A DNA stretch of 64,000 nt from Histoplasma ohiense. Lineage: Eukaryota > Ascomycota > Eurotiomycetes > Onygenales > Ajellomycetaceae. Made by a program: the position numbers and the translations under genes. Numbering within the stretch: position 1 is the first letter of the stretch; every line of letters begins with the position of its first letter. Location: assembly GCA_017607445.1 (NCBI GenBank), contig JAEVHH010000002.1:496001-560000 (forward strand). Reading direction: 5' to 3'. Shown here piece after piece: positions 1 through 12,192 of the stretch. Below the pieces are notes generated by a model. That model was given only the letters and a program-made list of their open reading frames with translations. It did not search any database and was not told where the DNA came from.

Positions 1-1042
1 CACCGCCACCATGCACATGAGTGACGATCGTTCTCAGGGGTAATAAGCCGCATGTTTTTGATCAGGGATGCCATGCATTGGGCTGAGAATGTCTTCCTGC
101 GCATGCAACCTTCCAGCTGGGACTCCATATATGCAGGATGAGACACCCATCTGAAGTGCCAAATGTTCGCGGGAAAACCACTGAAGTTTTGAGTCTAACA
201 GGTGCTAGACAACACGAGAAAGATGAATAACGAGACACAGTCCAACAGCAACCTACAGAGAGAGAGGAACAAGGGACCCTTGGCATAGCCCGGCATCACA
301 GCATCTTGTGGTAGGGATCTGTATCCGGAAAGCTGCAAATACCAACAGGGCGGCCTGGTCGTTTAAACGTAGCTTGTCCCTTCCGCTGTGTACGTGTACG
401 ATTTCGTCGGCTGAGGGCTCCGAATTTTCGACAACGGTGACAACTTACAAGCGCTGATATGTCTGACAGCAGATCCCCCCACGCCGTCGTTGGTCGGTGA
501 TCACGGGAGGATTGCCGTCATCGCTCATCAGTGCCGAGTCCGAGTCTCCCCAATGCCCCCCAAAATGCTCCCCAAAACTACCGAGAGATGTGGGACAAAA
601 GATGAGGGGGGAGTCTTTTGCTCCCACGACAAAGTTTCCGAGGACAAAGGACACCGCCCATTTTCTGGCCATTAATTCTCGGCTGAAGAACCGCTTTTTT
701 GCATTTTTTGTACACAATAGATATGTTATGGCGCAATTTCGAAGCGACGAAATCACCTTACCTCGGTAACTAGCGAATAGCTGGGAGGGCTAACTACGAA
801 CTAACCAGTGGAACTGGAGAGTTGTGCGGGGGTGACTGAACGGATGAAACCCCGCATATCGATTAAAGAATTGGAAAAAATGGAGAAAGCAGACTGCATT
901 CAGCCATAGAGGTTGAATTGTGGGATATTGTGGAATAGCTATCTATTATCGTGGGTCAGAGAAAGAGATCGTCGGGTTGATTCCAGGGCTTTGCATGGCA
1001 CTACCAAGGGAGTTACATAGTTGGGTGAAAACATGGGTGGAA

Positions 1043-1075
1043 GCATGGAACGAGCATGGAACGAGCATGGAACGA
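1043..1075. repeat. Three tandem copies of an 11-bp unit
   Basis: The unit GCATGGAACGA is repeated three times without mismatch. It lies in non-coding DNA. A short frame runs through it, but the protein is unrecognisable. Confidence 0.9.
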
Positions 1076-1410
1076 TAGCAGTCGGTAAAAGTATGGGCAG
1101 GCTACTGTTAACCCGACCCCTAGCCTGGGCGCCAAGATTTAGGCACCAAGCCCCTAGACCAACCCTAAATCTTTCGGGGGAAGATGGATGTCTGATACCC
1201 GAGTCGTTGCAACATAAAGTCCTTCATCTCTTGGCCGACTGACATCACGGCTCTGAGAATGTATCATCATGAGATACTGCTTCAATTCCAAAGATGAATT
1301 CGCCATTATCGTCACATGTTCAAGCTATGAAAGGGGTGAGGTTTGAACAAAAAACAACATTTTCAAGAATCCTTCACAGGGATTCAGGGTTTTCTGATTT
1401 CTGTTTTTTT

Positions 1411-1413
1411 CTT

Positions 1414-1450
<37 letters not shown>
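1411..1450. repeat. CT microsatellite
   Basis: About 40 bases of nearly pure CT dinucleotides with two TTT interruptions near the left end. Intergenic; likely length-polymorphic. Confidence 0.9.
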
Positions 1451-2950
1451 TGCTTCATCTGAAACACAAAGAAACGGTTTTTACTGCTCCGGACAAGGAC
1501 GACCGATATCTTCCAAGATGTGCACAGATCTTCAATTTCTTACTCATTCTATTTCTTCGCTCATACTATCAACGCTGCTGACGTGCCCCCGTTTCAACCT
1601 CTCCTCCCGGATAATGGCCCTCATCAGGTTATTCTCAAAGGGTTTCCAGAAACAGCACTCCTAAAATTGATGCTGATTGGTATGCATTCGGCACCAACAC
1701 ATACGGTAAAAGGATGCAGATAGCAAAGTTCAGTGATTTTGAAAAACTGGACAGTGGTTCAACACTGATGCCTTGGCTAGGCTGGGTACATGGGAACGCC
1801 CCTTGGTCATTTGGCACCACATATTATTGCGAGAGTGCATTGATAATCACGCAATCAAATTTCTTTATATACTTATGGAGATACCTCTATGAGTGTAAGT
1901 TGGAGGCCACGGGATAATTTATGAACCCCCCCCCCCATCCAAGAATTTTCAACTCTAGCTCTAAAGAGATCCCTGGGTAGTGCAGATCACTGTGGCTGGA
2001 CTAGAAAAGAGGTTAAAATACTGACACATGATGATGGAGGACTGGACCTTTACTGCTGTGAAAGAACAACAGAGTTCCCTCATCACCACTATGTCACAGC
2101 AGCTATATCTAAAGGAGCCAAGAGCTCACAGAGGCTTACCACTCCTTGACAAGCCCTTCACCTGTTACAATGAAAAGGGGAAGATCAATCAACCCAACCA
2201 ACTTCCTTGATACAGATGGCTTCCACTGCGTTGCTTAGAAAATCGACAACCACAGCATCTGCAATAGGGGAGTTTGTGAAAACCGCATTCCATCATATCA
2301 TTCTGACGCCCCTCTGTCCACAGAGGGTAGGAGGATAACAACATGATCGAAATTGACAACCGGCCCACAGTCTTGACCATGATGACAATGTTATCCCACT
2401 GACAGAGAAGCCCAGTCTGCTCTGTTCAGAAGACAGTGTATGGATGCAGCAAAGCTGGAAGTTAAAGGGGAGACTAGAACATGTGATCATTATGTATATC
2501 TATATACCTGCAAAAGAACAATGCTGTTTTCAACATTTACACATTGCCGTGTACTGGTCAGGCCATTCGTCATTATGCATTAGCAGGAGGCGTTGGTGGT
2601 AGCTTGAGATCTTCTGTGTAAAACTGAACTTTCACTAGGTTAGAAAGAGAATTCCCCAATTAACATAGTCTTAAGTTCATAATTTTATTTCATGCCTTAT
2701 AGTCGAACATTGATGAGACTACCCTCGGGTGACTCACCTGACCCAAATAATTTCTTGGCACAAAAAGGGTCAGACCCGGTCAGCTGAAGGATAAAACGGA
2801 AATGAACTTTTTACCTTCTTATACATCTTATAATACACATGGTGAAAATGAACATTACAATTCTTTTTTGGATTAATTGGATCTTGAATATCATTAATTT
2901 GAGAAGTATATATAAATTACAAAGAAAATATAATATATATTAGTTGTCAA

Positions 2951-3922
2951 GGAGGGGTCTGCCTCACACATGGAACTGCGCCACCGCCCTCTCGCGCCAA
3001 GGTTGACTCAGCACCGATTGCTCCACGTGACCCAGAGCCGCATCGATGGCCTTTCTCCATCGCCAAGTTGCAACTCGACCTCGCCGTCACCAACATCACC
3101 AACTCTGCTCGCGAGTTTGCAGCATCAATTGCTCAGCCATCCCCCTCTCAGATTCTGTGTCTTTTTTGACACCTCGGGGATTAATCCTTCTAGGCTTCTT
3201 GTAGGTTGCCGAACCTCTTACCTCTTCTCCCTCGTTCTTCCCCTGCGCGCTTGTGCTGCCTCTGCCCGTTTATCTGGCATCAGTCGTCCTTGTGCTTGGT
3301 CTCGTCCTCCTCCCGTTTATCTTCTCTCTCTCCTTGTCCTCTCTCCCCGCGCTCTCCCAAAACTTCGTCGCCATATTGCTCGGTCCATTTTCTTCTCATT
3401 ATCCATACTTGCCCCTCCACTCTTGTCTCTCTTCCAGCTCCCACTGCTTCTCCTCAAGGCGAATTCACGTCTCGTACTCTCAAGGAAGCCTCTCATTCAT
3501 CTTATTTCCTCTTCATCCTTATTTGATCGCTATCAGTGAGCGATGCAATTCTCTCATCACTTTTTGGAACTCCCTTGTTTCTTCAATCACTTTTTATCCT
3601 TGTCATTTTTACTTCTACATTCCTCGCCCATCGCCCCTCGCCCCTCCGCTTCCTTCAGCTAAATACTTGAAATAATATCACTCTAACCCTCAAGATGTCG
3701 ACTCACAGCTCCAGCCATCCCCCTTTCAGCCGCCAGATTTATGAGTTTTGTCCCCAGGCGACATATAACATAGCTAACCGCAGTGTTTATGCGGCATCAT
3801 TGGCCCGAACAAACGATAAGATTCCATAATCCTTAATATCGGCGTGAACCTAGCCGCTTATTTACGAAGCCAGTGTCTCATGAGAACAGTTGCGTGGAGT
3901 CTTTTTTCCTCTGCTATCGTGA
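2951..3922 (+). promoter_or_regulatory. Pyrimidine-rich promoter/5' leader of the Ars2-like gene
   Basis: This stretch is dominated by CT-rich DNA from about 3000 to 3660, as is usual in filamentous fungal promoters and leaders upstream of transcription starts. Open frames of up to 189 codons on the plus strand are made of Ser/Leu/Pro from the C/T bias and show no domain, so I treat them as artefacts. The first supported start codon downstream is at 3923. Confidence 0.5.
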
Positions 3923-6900
3923 ATGGAGTCATACGATCCCTTCGGTTCCCCCAGTGCCGCCTCGGCTAAGGCTGATACGAGGTGGGGCCGCGAGGAGGAT
4001 ACTTTTGCTTCCAGGGCAGTCATGGATTCATATCGGCGAAGGTCTCCCTGTACGTCTATATTTTCATCGTTTTAACGGACTTGTACTTCCTACGCTATAC
4101 CGTCCCGCCCATTTTTGCTCCATTATTGACACCTTCTAGCTTCCCAGGGCCGTCGTCGCTCGTCTATACGTGGTCGATCTCGTTCTCCTGTCGCAATTGA
4201 TCGTTACCAACCTGGTGATCGAGAACGTGCATCTCGCGGAGATGACTATTATGCCGCTTCTCGAGACCTTGCAGCCCGTGATCGAGAAGAGCGCCGTCGG
4301 TTGCCCTCCCCCGTAGCAGCAAATATCGACCGTTATGTTCCCGGACAGGATTCTACTAAGCCCATTTTACGGACCAACCCTCTGCCAAACCCTTTATCTC
4401 TCGACTTCCAAGTAGGATTCAACTGGTTTGCAGAATGGTGGAGGGCAGATCAGGCAATTAAAGAAGAAAAAGAGCGGGCTAAACTCGGCGGAAGGCGACC
4501 AAGTGATCGAGTTAAAGGTGAACGAGAGGCCCGAGAAGATCGCGAAAAGGAACGCGCGCAGATCCAAGCCGCCTACGACACCTACAAAGCTGAACTGCAA
4601 ATCAAGATGGCGAGAGCTTTTGTCCAGCAACACAAAGCGGAGGAGTGGTTCAAAGAGAGATATATTCCCGAAACTAGGGACCCTATTCGCCAGCGGCTTA
4701 TGGAGTTCAGAACCCATGCGTATCGGCAGTGGGAGCAAGATATTGACTCTGGAGTATTTGATGAGTTTACCCTAGAAGGCATTTACAAAAGCGAAAGTGA
4801 CGGAGCAGGTGGCATCATTGAAAAGGAAGAAGGGGAAGCGACAGCCGTGGGGGAAACCCTTAGTGTTCTCGATCTGGTCCCCGCACGCGGAGGCGATTTG
4901 CGCGACGATTCGCTACTGCAACCTGCTCTCTTGATCAAAACTTTGGCCCCCAATGTCAGTCGCGACAAGATCGAAGATTTCTGCAAGGAGCATCTTGGTG
5001 AGGGAGATGGCGGATTCAAATGGCTTAGTTTGAGTGATCCTAATCCTACCAAAAAATGCCACCGGATGGGTTGGATTATGCTTCATCCATCAGAAGTGGG
5101 CTCTTGGGCAATTGAGAGAAGCGATGGCAGGGATGAAGAAGGCGAGGAAGGAGACGGTGGCGCAGCAAATGGATCTGCCTCCACTTCTACAGCCGAAAAA
5201 GCGCTGGAGGCGGTCAATGGAAAAACCATCCATGATCTTGATCGCGGCGACTTTGTATGCCACGTTGGTGTCCATATCCCACCGACGAACCCGAGGAAAA
5301 AGGCCCTTTGGGATCTGTTCTCGGCCCCTGAACGTATCGAGAGAGATCTCGAGTTAGCCAAACGGCTGGTATCGAAACTTGATTCAGAACTTGGTTCAGG
5401 TGACGGCCTGTTGAAGATCGAGAGTCGAGTCGAAGACCTACAGGGAAGAGGTTTACTCCACCCTCCCGTTACAGGCTCTTCGAAAGAAAAAGAAGGCAAG
5501 CCGTTCGAAACCGATGTGGATATGATCCTCTCAGAAGATGGGGAAGCCGAGGAAGGAGAAGAGCAGGAAGAGTCGTACGACGAGGAAGTCGACAGCGAGG
5601 AGCTCCTTGTTAAGAAGAAGCAGCTGGATCTGCTAGTTGAATATCTGCGTCGTGTTTATAACTTCTGTTTTTTCTGTGTCTTCGAGAGTGATTCGATTCA
5701 TGAGCTTGTTCGCAAATGTCCTGGTGGACATCTTCGCCGCCCTCGTTCTGGGCTAAGTACTCAAGCAAAAGCCGCAGCAAAAGCTAGCGCTCTCGGCCTA
5801 CCGTTTCCTACAAAGAAAAAGGAAACTACAGAGGAGGACCAAAACGGAGCGTCGCCACTGGATGAGAAAGAGCAAAAGCAGCCGCACTTTTCGTCAAAGG
5901 CTGAACAGCAGACTCACCGTGCTTTCAACTGGGTGCGGACGTTTGAAGACAAGCTTCTTCAATTATTGGAGCCCGAGAATGTGGACCTGAGAAAACTTGG
6001 TGGAAAACCCGTGGACGAGGCGGTGGAGGAAGAGCTTTCGAAATTTGTTAAGCAAGAAGACGAAGCTAAATTCCGCTGCAAAGTGCCAGAGTGCACCAAA
6101 TTATTCAAAGCACACCACTTCTGGCGAAAGCATGTGGAAAAACGCCACCCGGATTGGTACAGCGATATCCGCAGAGATGTAAGTACGATTTCCCCCTCAT
6201 TTTTCTCCCCATACTTATATCGCATCATAGCTGTTCCTGGTCAATGCCTATGTCCTTGATCCGGCACATATCTCCCCATCTAGATCTGATCCGACTAGCA
6301 ACGGCCATTTCCCATATTCATCCGGCCACATGCCCACCGGAACACCTCGCGGATTCAACCTTGCGAACATGCCTTTCAGCTTCGGGGCAGGTAATGGATC
6401 AATGCCTGGTGGATCCCCTTTCTCAGGCCTATCATCCGCCGCAGGATTTACCGGATTCATGAATGCAGCTGGCCACCCTGGTGGCTGGGCTGGTAGTGGA
6501 CTCCCTTTGACAGGTGCCGCTGGCTCCGGGGACCCGTCTGCTCTGCATCACCCCGGAGTTATTCGACGTGGGAACCGATATGGTGGAAATAGAACGGGGC
6601 CGTATGACCGGCGAGGAGGTCGTTTTGGTTCCGGTGGGGCCGGAGGAAGCGTGGGCGGCAACGGTCGACTCAGCCCCGGCCGAATGGCCGCCATGTCTGC
6701 GGCTGGTGGTCGTCTGCCTTCAGGCGCTGGCGCAGCATACATTCCACTTGGTCACCCTGCCGCAGCCGCTGCGAGCGCTGGTGTTGGCCCTCGGTGGGGT
6801 GATAGTTCAGGCGGGAGCGCACAGGCCATGGGCCCAGCAGAAGCAGTTCAAGGCCGCAGCTTGAAAAGCTATGAGGACCTCGATGCGGTCGGGGGGCCCG

Positions 6901-6923
6901 GAAGCGGGGAGTTGAATTATTAA
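3923..6923 (+). CDS. ars2: Ars2/SERRATE-type zinc-finger protein
   Basis: Three exons: 3923-4049, 4140-6178, 6231-6923; 952 aa. Introns have clean signals (GTACGT...TTCTAG and GTAAGT...ATCATAG). The N-terminus is Arg/Ser-rich (GRRRSSIRGRSRSP), followed by the family's conserved N-terminal block (FNWFAEWWR, about residue 130), an RRM-like region (about 305-360), acidic linkers, and one C2H2-type finger near residues 687-715 (FRCKVPECTKLF...HVEKRHPDW). The next exon opens with LVNAYVLDP, the segment that follows the finger in Ars2 proteins, which confirms the splice. The tail is Gly/Ala-rich with RGG-like pieces. Ars2 proteins link the nuclear cap-binding complex to RNA processing and decay. 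The role here is inferred from the family. Confidence 0.9.
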
Positions 6924-8219
6924 TGTTATCAATTCCATTCTCTTCGCTTTTTCCATTCCAATTTCAATTTCAATTCCTTTTTATTTTCTTTCTCCCTTTT
7001 ATTTGTGCAGACTTTTTCTCATTTTTGAAACAGGTTTCTTTTCAGCTTTGCTGGTTTCGATTTGATATTTTTCGCTGTTGCTTTTTCCCCTCGGCTTTTC
7101 ATTTTCATTTCAAATCTAATCAGGGTGAAATGTGTATTCATATCTATCCAATCTTTTTTTTTTCTTTTTTTCCATCCTCTGGTCGTTTCTCTCTTACAAA
7201 AAAAAAAGGATGAACGGAGTGGTTTTTTTTTTTTTATGTGTCTGAATTTATGTGTCTGAAATCTACCAGCACATTATATACGTGTGCATGTGGTCACTTC
7301 CCTTCTCTTGTGGTTTCCTAGTATTCTGTCTTGAATTCCTTGCCTCAGGTAGTTTTAGATAGATACCTTTAGCCAAACGGAGAACATGGAGTATATTTAT
7401 TCAGTCGTCACCGTTCTTGACTCACTAAGAAAGTCGATTTGCATCAATCAGGGCACCCTTTTCGCTGGCATGCCTCGTTATATACCAGGTCCTGGTGCCA
7501 CCATAATTGATCGTAGCGGGCGCCGAGGGAGGAGTTTCACTAACTCCAATCAATTGAGAGGAGAATCTTACGTGGAAGCGATGAAAATCAAGAAAATAAT
7601 ATTTGGAAAAAGAACCTAAATTCAAGAATAAACATTCAAAAACGGCTTGTGGTGAGTTAGTGAGTGAGTGAGTGAGTGATGTTTGCCCATTTCCACATTC
7701 GCAACCACCCAGCACCAATTGCAAGATCGAGATCCGAACAACAATTCTTCATATAAAATTTATTTCTGTTCAATCTTCCGCTATCTCCCCCGTTGCCCTG
7801 TCCTTTACCTGATACTGTGGTGGAGGCCTGTATGATTGTCTGGATTAAATCCAATCCAAAGTGTATATCGGGATCCTCTGGGCAACGTCCTTAAGACAGA
7901 TACCCCATTCCGTCGCACGCGCGCTCAGCCCAATAACCCAGAGATCATTGACCCGAGGGCGGGCCTACTGTGATGCCCTTTTCAAACCTCCATCTCTCCA
8001 CAATAAATTTGCTGCAGCCCTTGCATCGTCATCGTCATTGTCTCTTCGTCATCTACTCATAGAAGTCACTATAAACTCGACCTCACGGTTGACAGGACAT
8101 GCTTAGCACAGCATCCTTCACCGATCCCAGGTACGGGAAAAGCACTCGGTCATGAAGTTATACAGAAAGACATCATCATAACCGTCATAATAATCAATAA
8201 TCGTTCGAAAAACGCCCCA
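6924..8219. other. Convergent intergenic region
   Basis: This lies between the 3' ends of the Ars2-like gene and the minus-strand gene at 8220. It starts with T-rich sequence suited to the Ars2 3' UTR. A short GAGT tandem run lies at 7661-7680. Open frames here are below 100 codons and unrecognised. Nothing else is evident. Confidence 0.6.
7661..7680. repeat. Short GAGT tandem run
   Basis: Four to five copies of a 4-bp GAGT/GTGA unit in the convergent intergenic region. It has no visible function. Confidence 0.7.
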
Positions 8220-9755
8220 TCAATCCATAAAAATAACTGGCTCGTCCGCTCCATCCCTCCACTGAACACCGGTTATTTTTCGCACACTCCTATCACTGGC
8301 TAGATACATCAACAAGTATATATGCGGTACGATTTCGCCCCAACTGTATATTTTGACCGTGACATGTTGCGCGGCATCGAGCCCCGCCTTCTGCTGAGAA
8401 GACTTGGTCTTTGCTGAACTTTGGGTGCTTGTCTGGGATGTAAGATCGATTATGGAGTGTGAATGGGAGGACAGACATTGCGAGCTGGGAGCTGTGGAGT
8501 TGGATTCGCAAATGCACCACACGCCCCAACCGGCGCGGCCGTCGTCGGCGATGAATTTCGAAAGGAAGCCCCAGAAGTCGAAGAAGCGTTTGCTGGTCCA
8601 AGATTTGTTGGATCGTGTAGGATTACGACTCTGAGACTGGGGCACATTTGAAGTATTCTTATGATTGTCTTTGGTGCTGGTGCTGGTGGGGGCGTCGGAG
8701 ATAGTGAGGTTTAGAAGCCAGTAGCCACGCTCCAAAGTTCGTAAGGGGCGAGTTTGTCGTTGCGGGTTAAACACCCTGGACAGTTTGACCCTGCCAGCGA
8801 GCATTTGTAGTGTGGGCGTGATGTGAGTTGTAAATTGAGCTGTGGAAGAAGGCACGGGCCGCGGCGGGTTGATCTCAAGAGGCAAGGACGAAAGCCATTC
8901 TAAGGGTACGGCTGGGGCTGCTGATGCTGCTGCTGCTGGGGCTGCTGCTGGCTTATCCAATGGCCGACAGGGCTCCGGCTGTGGAAGTAGATGCGAAGGG
9001 GCTGATGGCTCAGATATGGACGAAATGCGCGTCGCAGTAGTGGGAATAGAAGACGGTATGCATGCTGGGGAAGCTGGGGAAGCTGAGAGTCGGCGGCGTT
9101 TTGCTTGAGAGATCTGGGTATCTAATGACGATCTTCCTATTTGAATGACTTTCTCCAATTTCCTGGGCGGGCTATTGTCCTTTTCAACATTCCAGCTGGC
9201 TTGAAAAGAAGACTGGGATTCGGGAACTTCGCTGGGGGGCGTCTCGGTAACCTGAGAGCTTGGAATGGTTGCGTGAACGTTTGGAGGGCCAATTCCAGGA
9301 ACTCTAGGAGGAGAATTACTCGTAGTCACGAAAGAATTCTCAACACCAGCGCCTACATCATTTTGTGAGAGGGACCTTTGAATTGAAGCCACCGAAAGGG
9401 CCAGCAGGCCGCAGGTCGTTTCCCCGAAACTCGGGCCCCATGTTGATGGCACAGGAGTACTCTTCGCTGAAGATACGGCAGTAGAGATGTCATGTAATGT
9501 TTTCTGTCCTCGCTCATCCAACTCTGAGATGCGAGGTGCATGGCTTTCACCCTGCGGCGATGTCTCGCGGACATGGTGTGGAGATTCAGCGACGTCGTCC
9601 GTGCCAGTTTCGCTGCTTGGAGGGTCAGGATAAATCCTTATCCTTGACACTGGCTCAAATTCAAAATACGCAGCTGCGTGAGCCCGGTATCTCGCGTCGT
9701 CCTTTGCAGAACCGGGAGCAGAGATGTGGGTGAGTATCTCACCGCTGTTGGGCAT
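8220..9755 (-). CDS. Conserved-looking protein of unknown function, 511 aa
   Basis: One uninterrupted frame. The first 300 residues are low-complexity (Ser/Pro/Thr, then an Ala/Pro run near residue 275) except for a short N-terminal block containing AYFEFEPVSRIRIYPDP. The C-terminal 190 residues look like a folded domain: GRVKLSRVFNPQR, ERGYWLLNL, FFDFWGFLSKFIADD, AGWGVWC, then KIYSWGEIVPHIYLLMYLAS and a GVQWRDGADEPVIFM end. The alternating strands and aromatic residues would suit a small beta-barrel, such as an OB fold, but I cannot assign a family. The gene is convergent with the Ars2-like gene. The start chosen is the first ATG of the frame. Confidence 0.75.
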   Translation of the reverse strand: MPNSGEILTHISAPGSAKDDARYRAHAAAYFEFEPVSRIRIYPDPPSSETGTDDVAESPHHVRETSPQGESHAPRISELDERGQKTLHDISTAVSSAKSTPVPSTWGPSFGETTCGLLALSVASIQRSLSQNDVGAGVENSFVTTSNSPPRVPGIGPPNVHATIPSSQVTETPPSEVPESQSSFQASWNVEKDNSPPRKLEKVIQIGRSSLDTQISQAKRRRLSASPASPACIPSSIPTTATRISSISEPSAPSHLLPQPEPCRPLDKPAAAPAAAASAAPAVPLEWLSSLPLEINPPRPVPSSTAQFTTHITPTLQMLAGRVKLSRVFNPQRQTRPLRTLERGYWLLNLTISDAPTSTSTKDNHKNTSNVPQSQSRNPTRSNKSWTSKRFFDFWGFLSKFIADDGRAGWGVWCICESNSTAPSSQCLSSHSHSIIDLTSQTSTQSSAKTKSSQQKAGLDAAQHVTVKIYSWGEIVPHIYLLMYLASDRSVRKITGVQWRDGADEPVIFMD

Positions 9756-10323
9756 CGGAGCGAATCATCAGCCGCTGCAATGGAAGTCCAAAACCATCAT
9801 CGTCATTGTAAGATGCCCTTCGGGCTTTAGTACATGTTAGGGTTGATCCAGTTATTCCTTGCCGTTTCCCGGGCAGGTCGAGTTGCGGGAAGTTGTGGTG
9901 ATAGTTAACTAGTTGCCTTCTATCCTGCTGATTAAGTTCAGTAGCTAGTTATCCAAAATAAATAAGTTACTAGGTTAACTAGTTAGTTACTTAGTTATTG
10001 CACTTCCTGATATCTTTCATCCCGGCGCAATCACGTCCTCTACAAACCACAAATGGAGCAAGATTAAATTAACCATTATTTGCTTGCACATGAATATAGC
10101 CCGCAAAGGACTAAATTGATGTTAATATTAATGGGGTGAAAACATGTGCCTACAACGAAAACCCAGACAGATGTCTGGTTGAAAAAATGGGGGAAGAAGA
10201 AACCGCCATGAGAAAAGAATATCAATCGCTTCGAGAGTCAGGCGCCCCAGCTTAAATATTGGACGAAAATGGATATACTTTCCAGCAATCAATCCCTCTC
10301 CCTTCCTTCCTTCCCTTCTACAT
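9756..10323. other. Intergenic, with TAACTAGTTA-rich stretch
   Basis: The stretch around 9899-10000 is crowded with overlapping GTTAACTAGTTAG-type words. A similar patch occurs at about 38205-38255. No gene is seen. Confidence 0.6.
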
Positions 10324-12192
10324 TTACTCTCTCCCCATGGCCTTTTCAATGGCCTCAAGACCGGCGATAACTTTTTCGTCGCAGAACTTCCTCCCAACAA
10401 GCTGCAGGCTCACCGGTGCCCCCTCGTATCTCTCTGGTCCGGTATAGAGATCATAATTATATCGATCCTTGTCGTTACGAGGTCGGTAATTCTCGTCGCG
10501 CGCATCTACTACCGGGTCCACGGTGGTGACAGGGAAAACAGCACCGGGGTAGTCGAGTAAATTCCACTGTGCCGTGTAACCCCAATAACGAGCCGTTTCG
10601 TGTGGTGGAGCACATCCGGGCCCGACTGGGCACAAAATCAAGTCAACTTCACCGGTCGGAGAGGTGGCTGTTGCGGACCAGTGCTTGGTGTATGATTCAC
10701 GGTAACCATCACGCTCAAGGCACAGCTGGGATGAAAAAAAAAAAAAAAAAAAAATTCTTTTGTCAATTGGACTATGATTTACCGGTGCGAGTGGATTGAC
10801 ACAGACCTTCCAATATTCCGCCATGGTATGCGGTTTGACCGTGGGCTGCTCGTGAATAATAAATTTCGTTAACGGCAGGATGGGTTCACCAGATGCCTTC
10901 AGCAAATTAAGGACATCTTCACCTCCGTCCGGGAAGTACAGAGCGGAAACGATATCCCACGCTTCGGAGTGGTTCAGCGGCACCCAATCGACGACTTCCA
11001 TCCCAGCGTTTCGACATGCATTGGCAACTTCTCGGAGCGCACGGACCACCGGAGGATGCGGTTTAACAACACCATCGTCCCATTCAATAGCGACTTTCAG
11101 AGGCTTCGTTAAGGTGACTGGCGTCCATGGGATGGGGGTCAATGATGGGTCCCTACGCCAGGGCTCGCCATCCAATGCAACTTTCATAAACAGATCGATC
11201 GCTTCTCGACTCGTGCAGAGTGGGCCGTAAGTTGCGAGGATACTGTCGAAACCAGCCATTCCAGCCTTCTTACCTTTGCCGGAAATCCGCGTGCAGGTCG
11301 GCTTAAAGCCGTATACACCGTTGTTGCTTGCGGGACAACGGATACTACCTCCGATATCACCGCCCACGCCCTTTTGGGAGTTTTAGTATTGAGCGGGTTC
11401 ACCACTTTTTCGCGACGATATTTGTGTTTGTTGTAACTCACCAAAACACTCCCCCGCATTGCAACCAGAGCTCCTTCACCGCCGCTGCTGCCTCCTGAGG
11501 TGAGATTGCGGTTGTGGGGATTGACAGTCCTGCCGTATATATTGCTTGTGCATTCCAGATGCATAAGGAGCTGGGGGCCGGTGGTCCGAACATAGAACAC
11601 ACAGCCGGCATCATAAAGCGTATCATTCAGAAACCCTTCATCTGAGGGATGGTCGATCCAGCTGACGGTGGAGGCGTTGCATTTCTTACCTTTCATACCA
11701 TGATGCTCTTTGATGGAGATCGGTAGCCCATGAAGAGGCCCTATAGGTTGGGTTAGGGAATCGAGATATTTCGCTCGCGCAATAGCCTCATCCCACATAA
11801 GTTCCGTAACACAGTTAACCTATTTTCAAGACAAGGATTGATCAGCGACACCGCAGCACCACGTACTATATATATAGTACGAAGGGGAGAAGGGCAATGG
11901 AGTGAGGGAGGACACGAACTGCATATTGAGCAACGGCAGCTCTGCGGAGGAATGCTCTGGTTAGTTCTTCGGAGGTAATCTCCCTGGCGCGTAGCATACG
12001 TAGAAGCGCAATGGCGTCGTAATTCTGGGTGAGGTCATGTTCGCGAGCCGTGAGGAGTTGCTTGGCCAGGTCTATTGAGCTCAACGGCAGCGGATCAGGC
12101 AACGGGGCAAGTGGAGGGTCGACCCTGGCGAGAGTCGCATCGCGGTAATCGCGAACTGTCCGGGCCTTCTCCTCCCAAGATTCAATCGCCAT
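10324..12192 (-). CDS. Amidase signature family protein (acetamidase-like)
   Basis: Four exons on the minus strand: 12192-11920, 11819-11442, 11370-10783, 10725-10324; 546 aa, close to fungal acetamidases. The amidase signature catalytic set is intact: Lys in ISIKEHHGMKG, the Gly/Ser loop TSGGSSGGEGALVAMRGS, and the downstream GVGGDIGGSIRCPASNNG with the nucleophile Ser. All four exons join in phase 0. The last intron (57 bp) keeps the frame open and contains a poly-T run of about 20, so an automatic caller could translate it. The family hydrolyses amides to an acid and ammonia in nitrogen scavenging. The exact substrate cannot be read from sequence. Confidence 0.9.

Larger units (their letters stand above)
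1..2950. other. Intergenic region, no supported gene
   Basis: Both strands show only short open frames (up to about 100 codons) with no recognisable domain, no plausible intron-linked extension and no codon pattern like the real genes further right. The stretch holds an 11-bp tandem repeat, a CT microsatellite, a C9 run near 1926 and a strongly AT-rich part from about 2640 to 2950. A decayed repeat or transposon remnant is possible but I see no terminal repeats or polymerase/transposase motifs to support it. Confidence 0.6.

Noticed and set aside
445..756. 103-codon minus-strand frame near the left edge
   Set aside because: No recognisable motif, and open frames of similar length overlap it on the opposite strand.
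2970..3539. 189-codon plus-strand frame before the Ars2-like gene
   Set aside because: Its composition is Ser/Leu/Pro/Arg from CT-rich DNA and it has no domain; it fits a promoter or leader.
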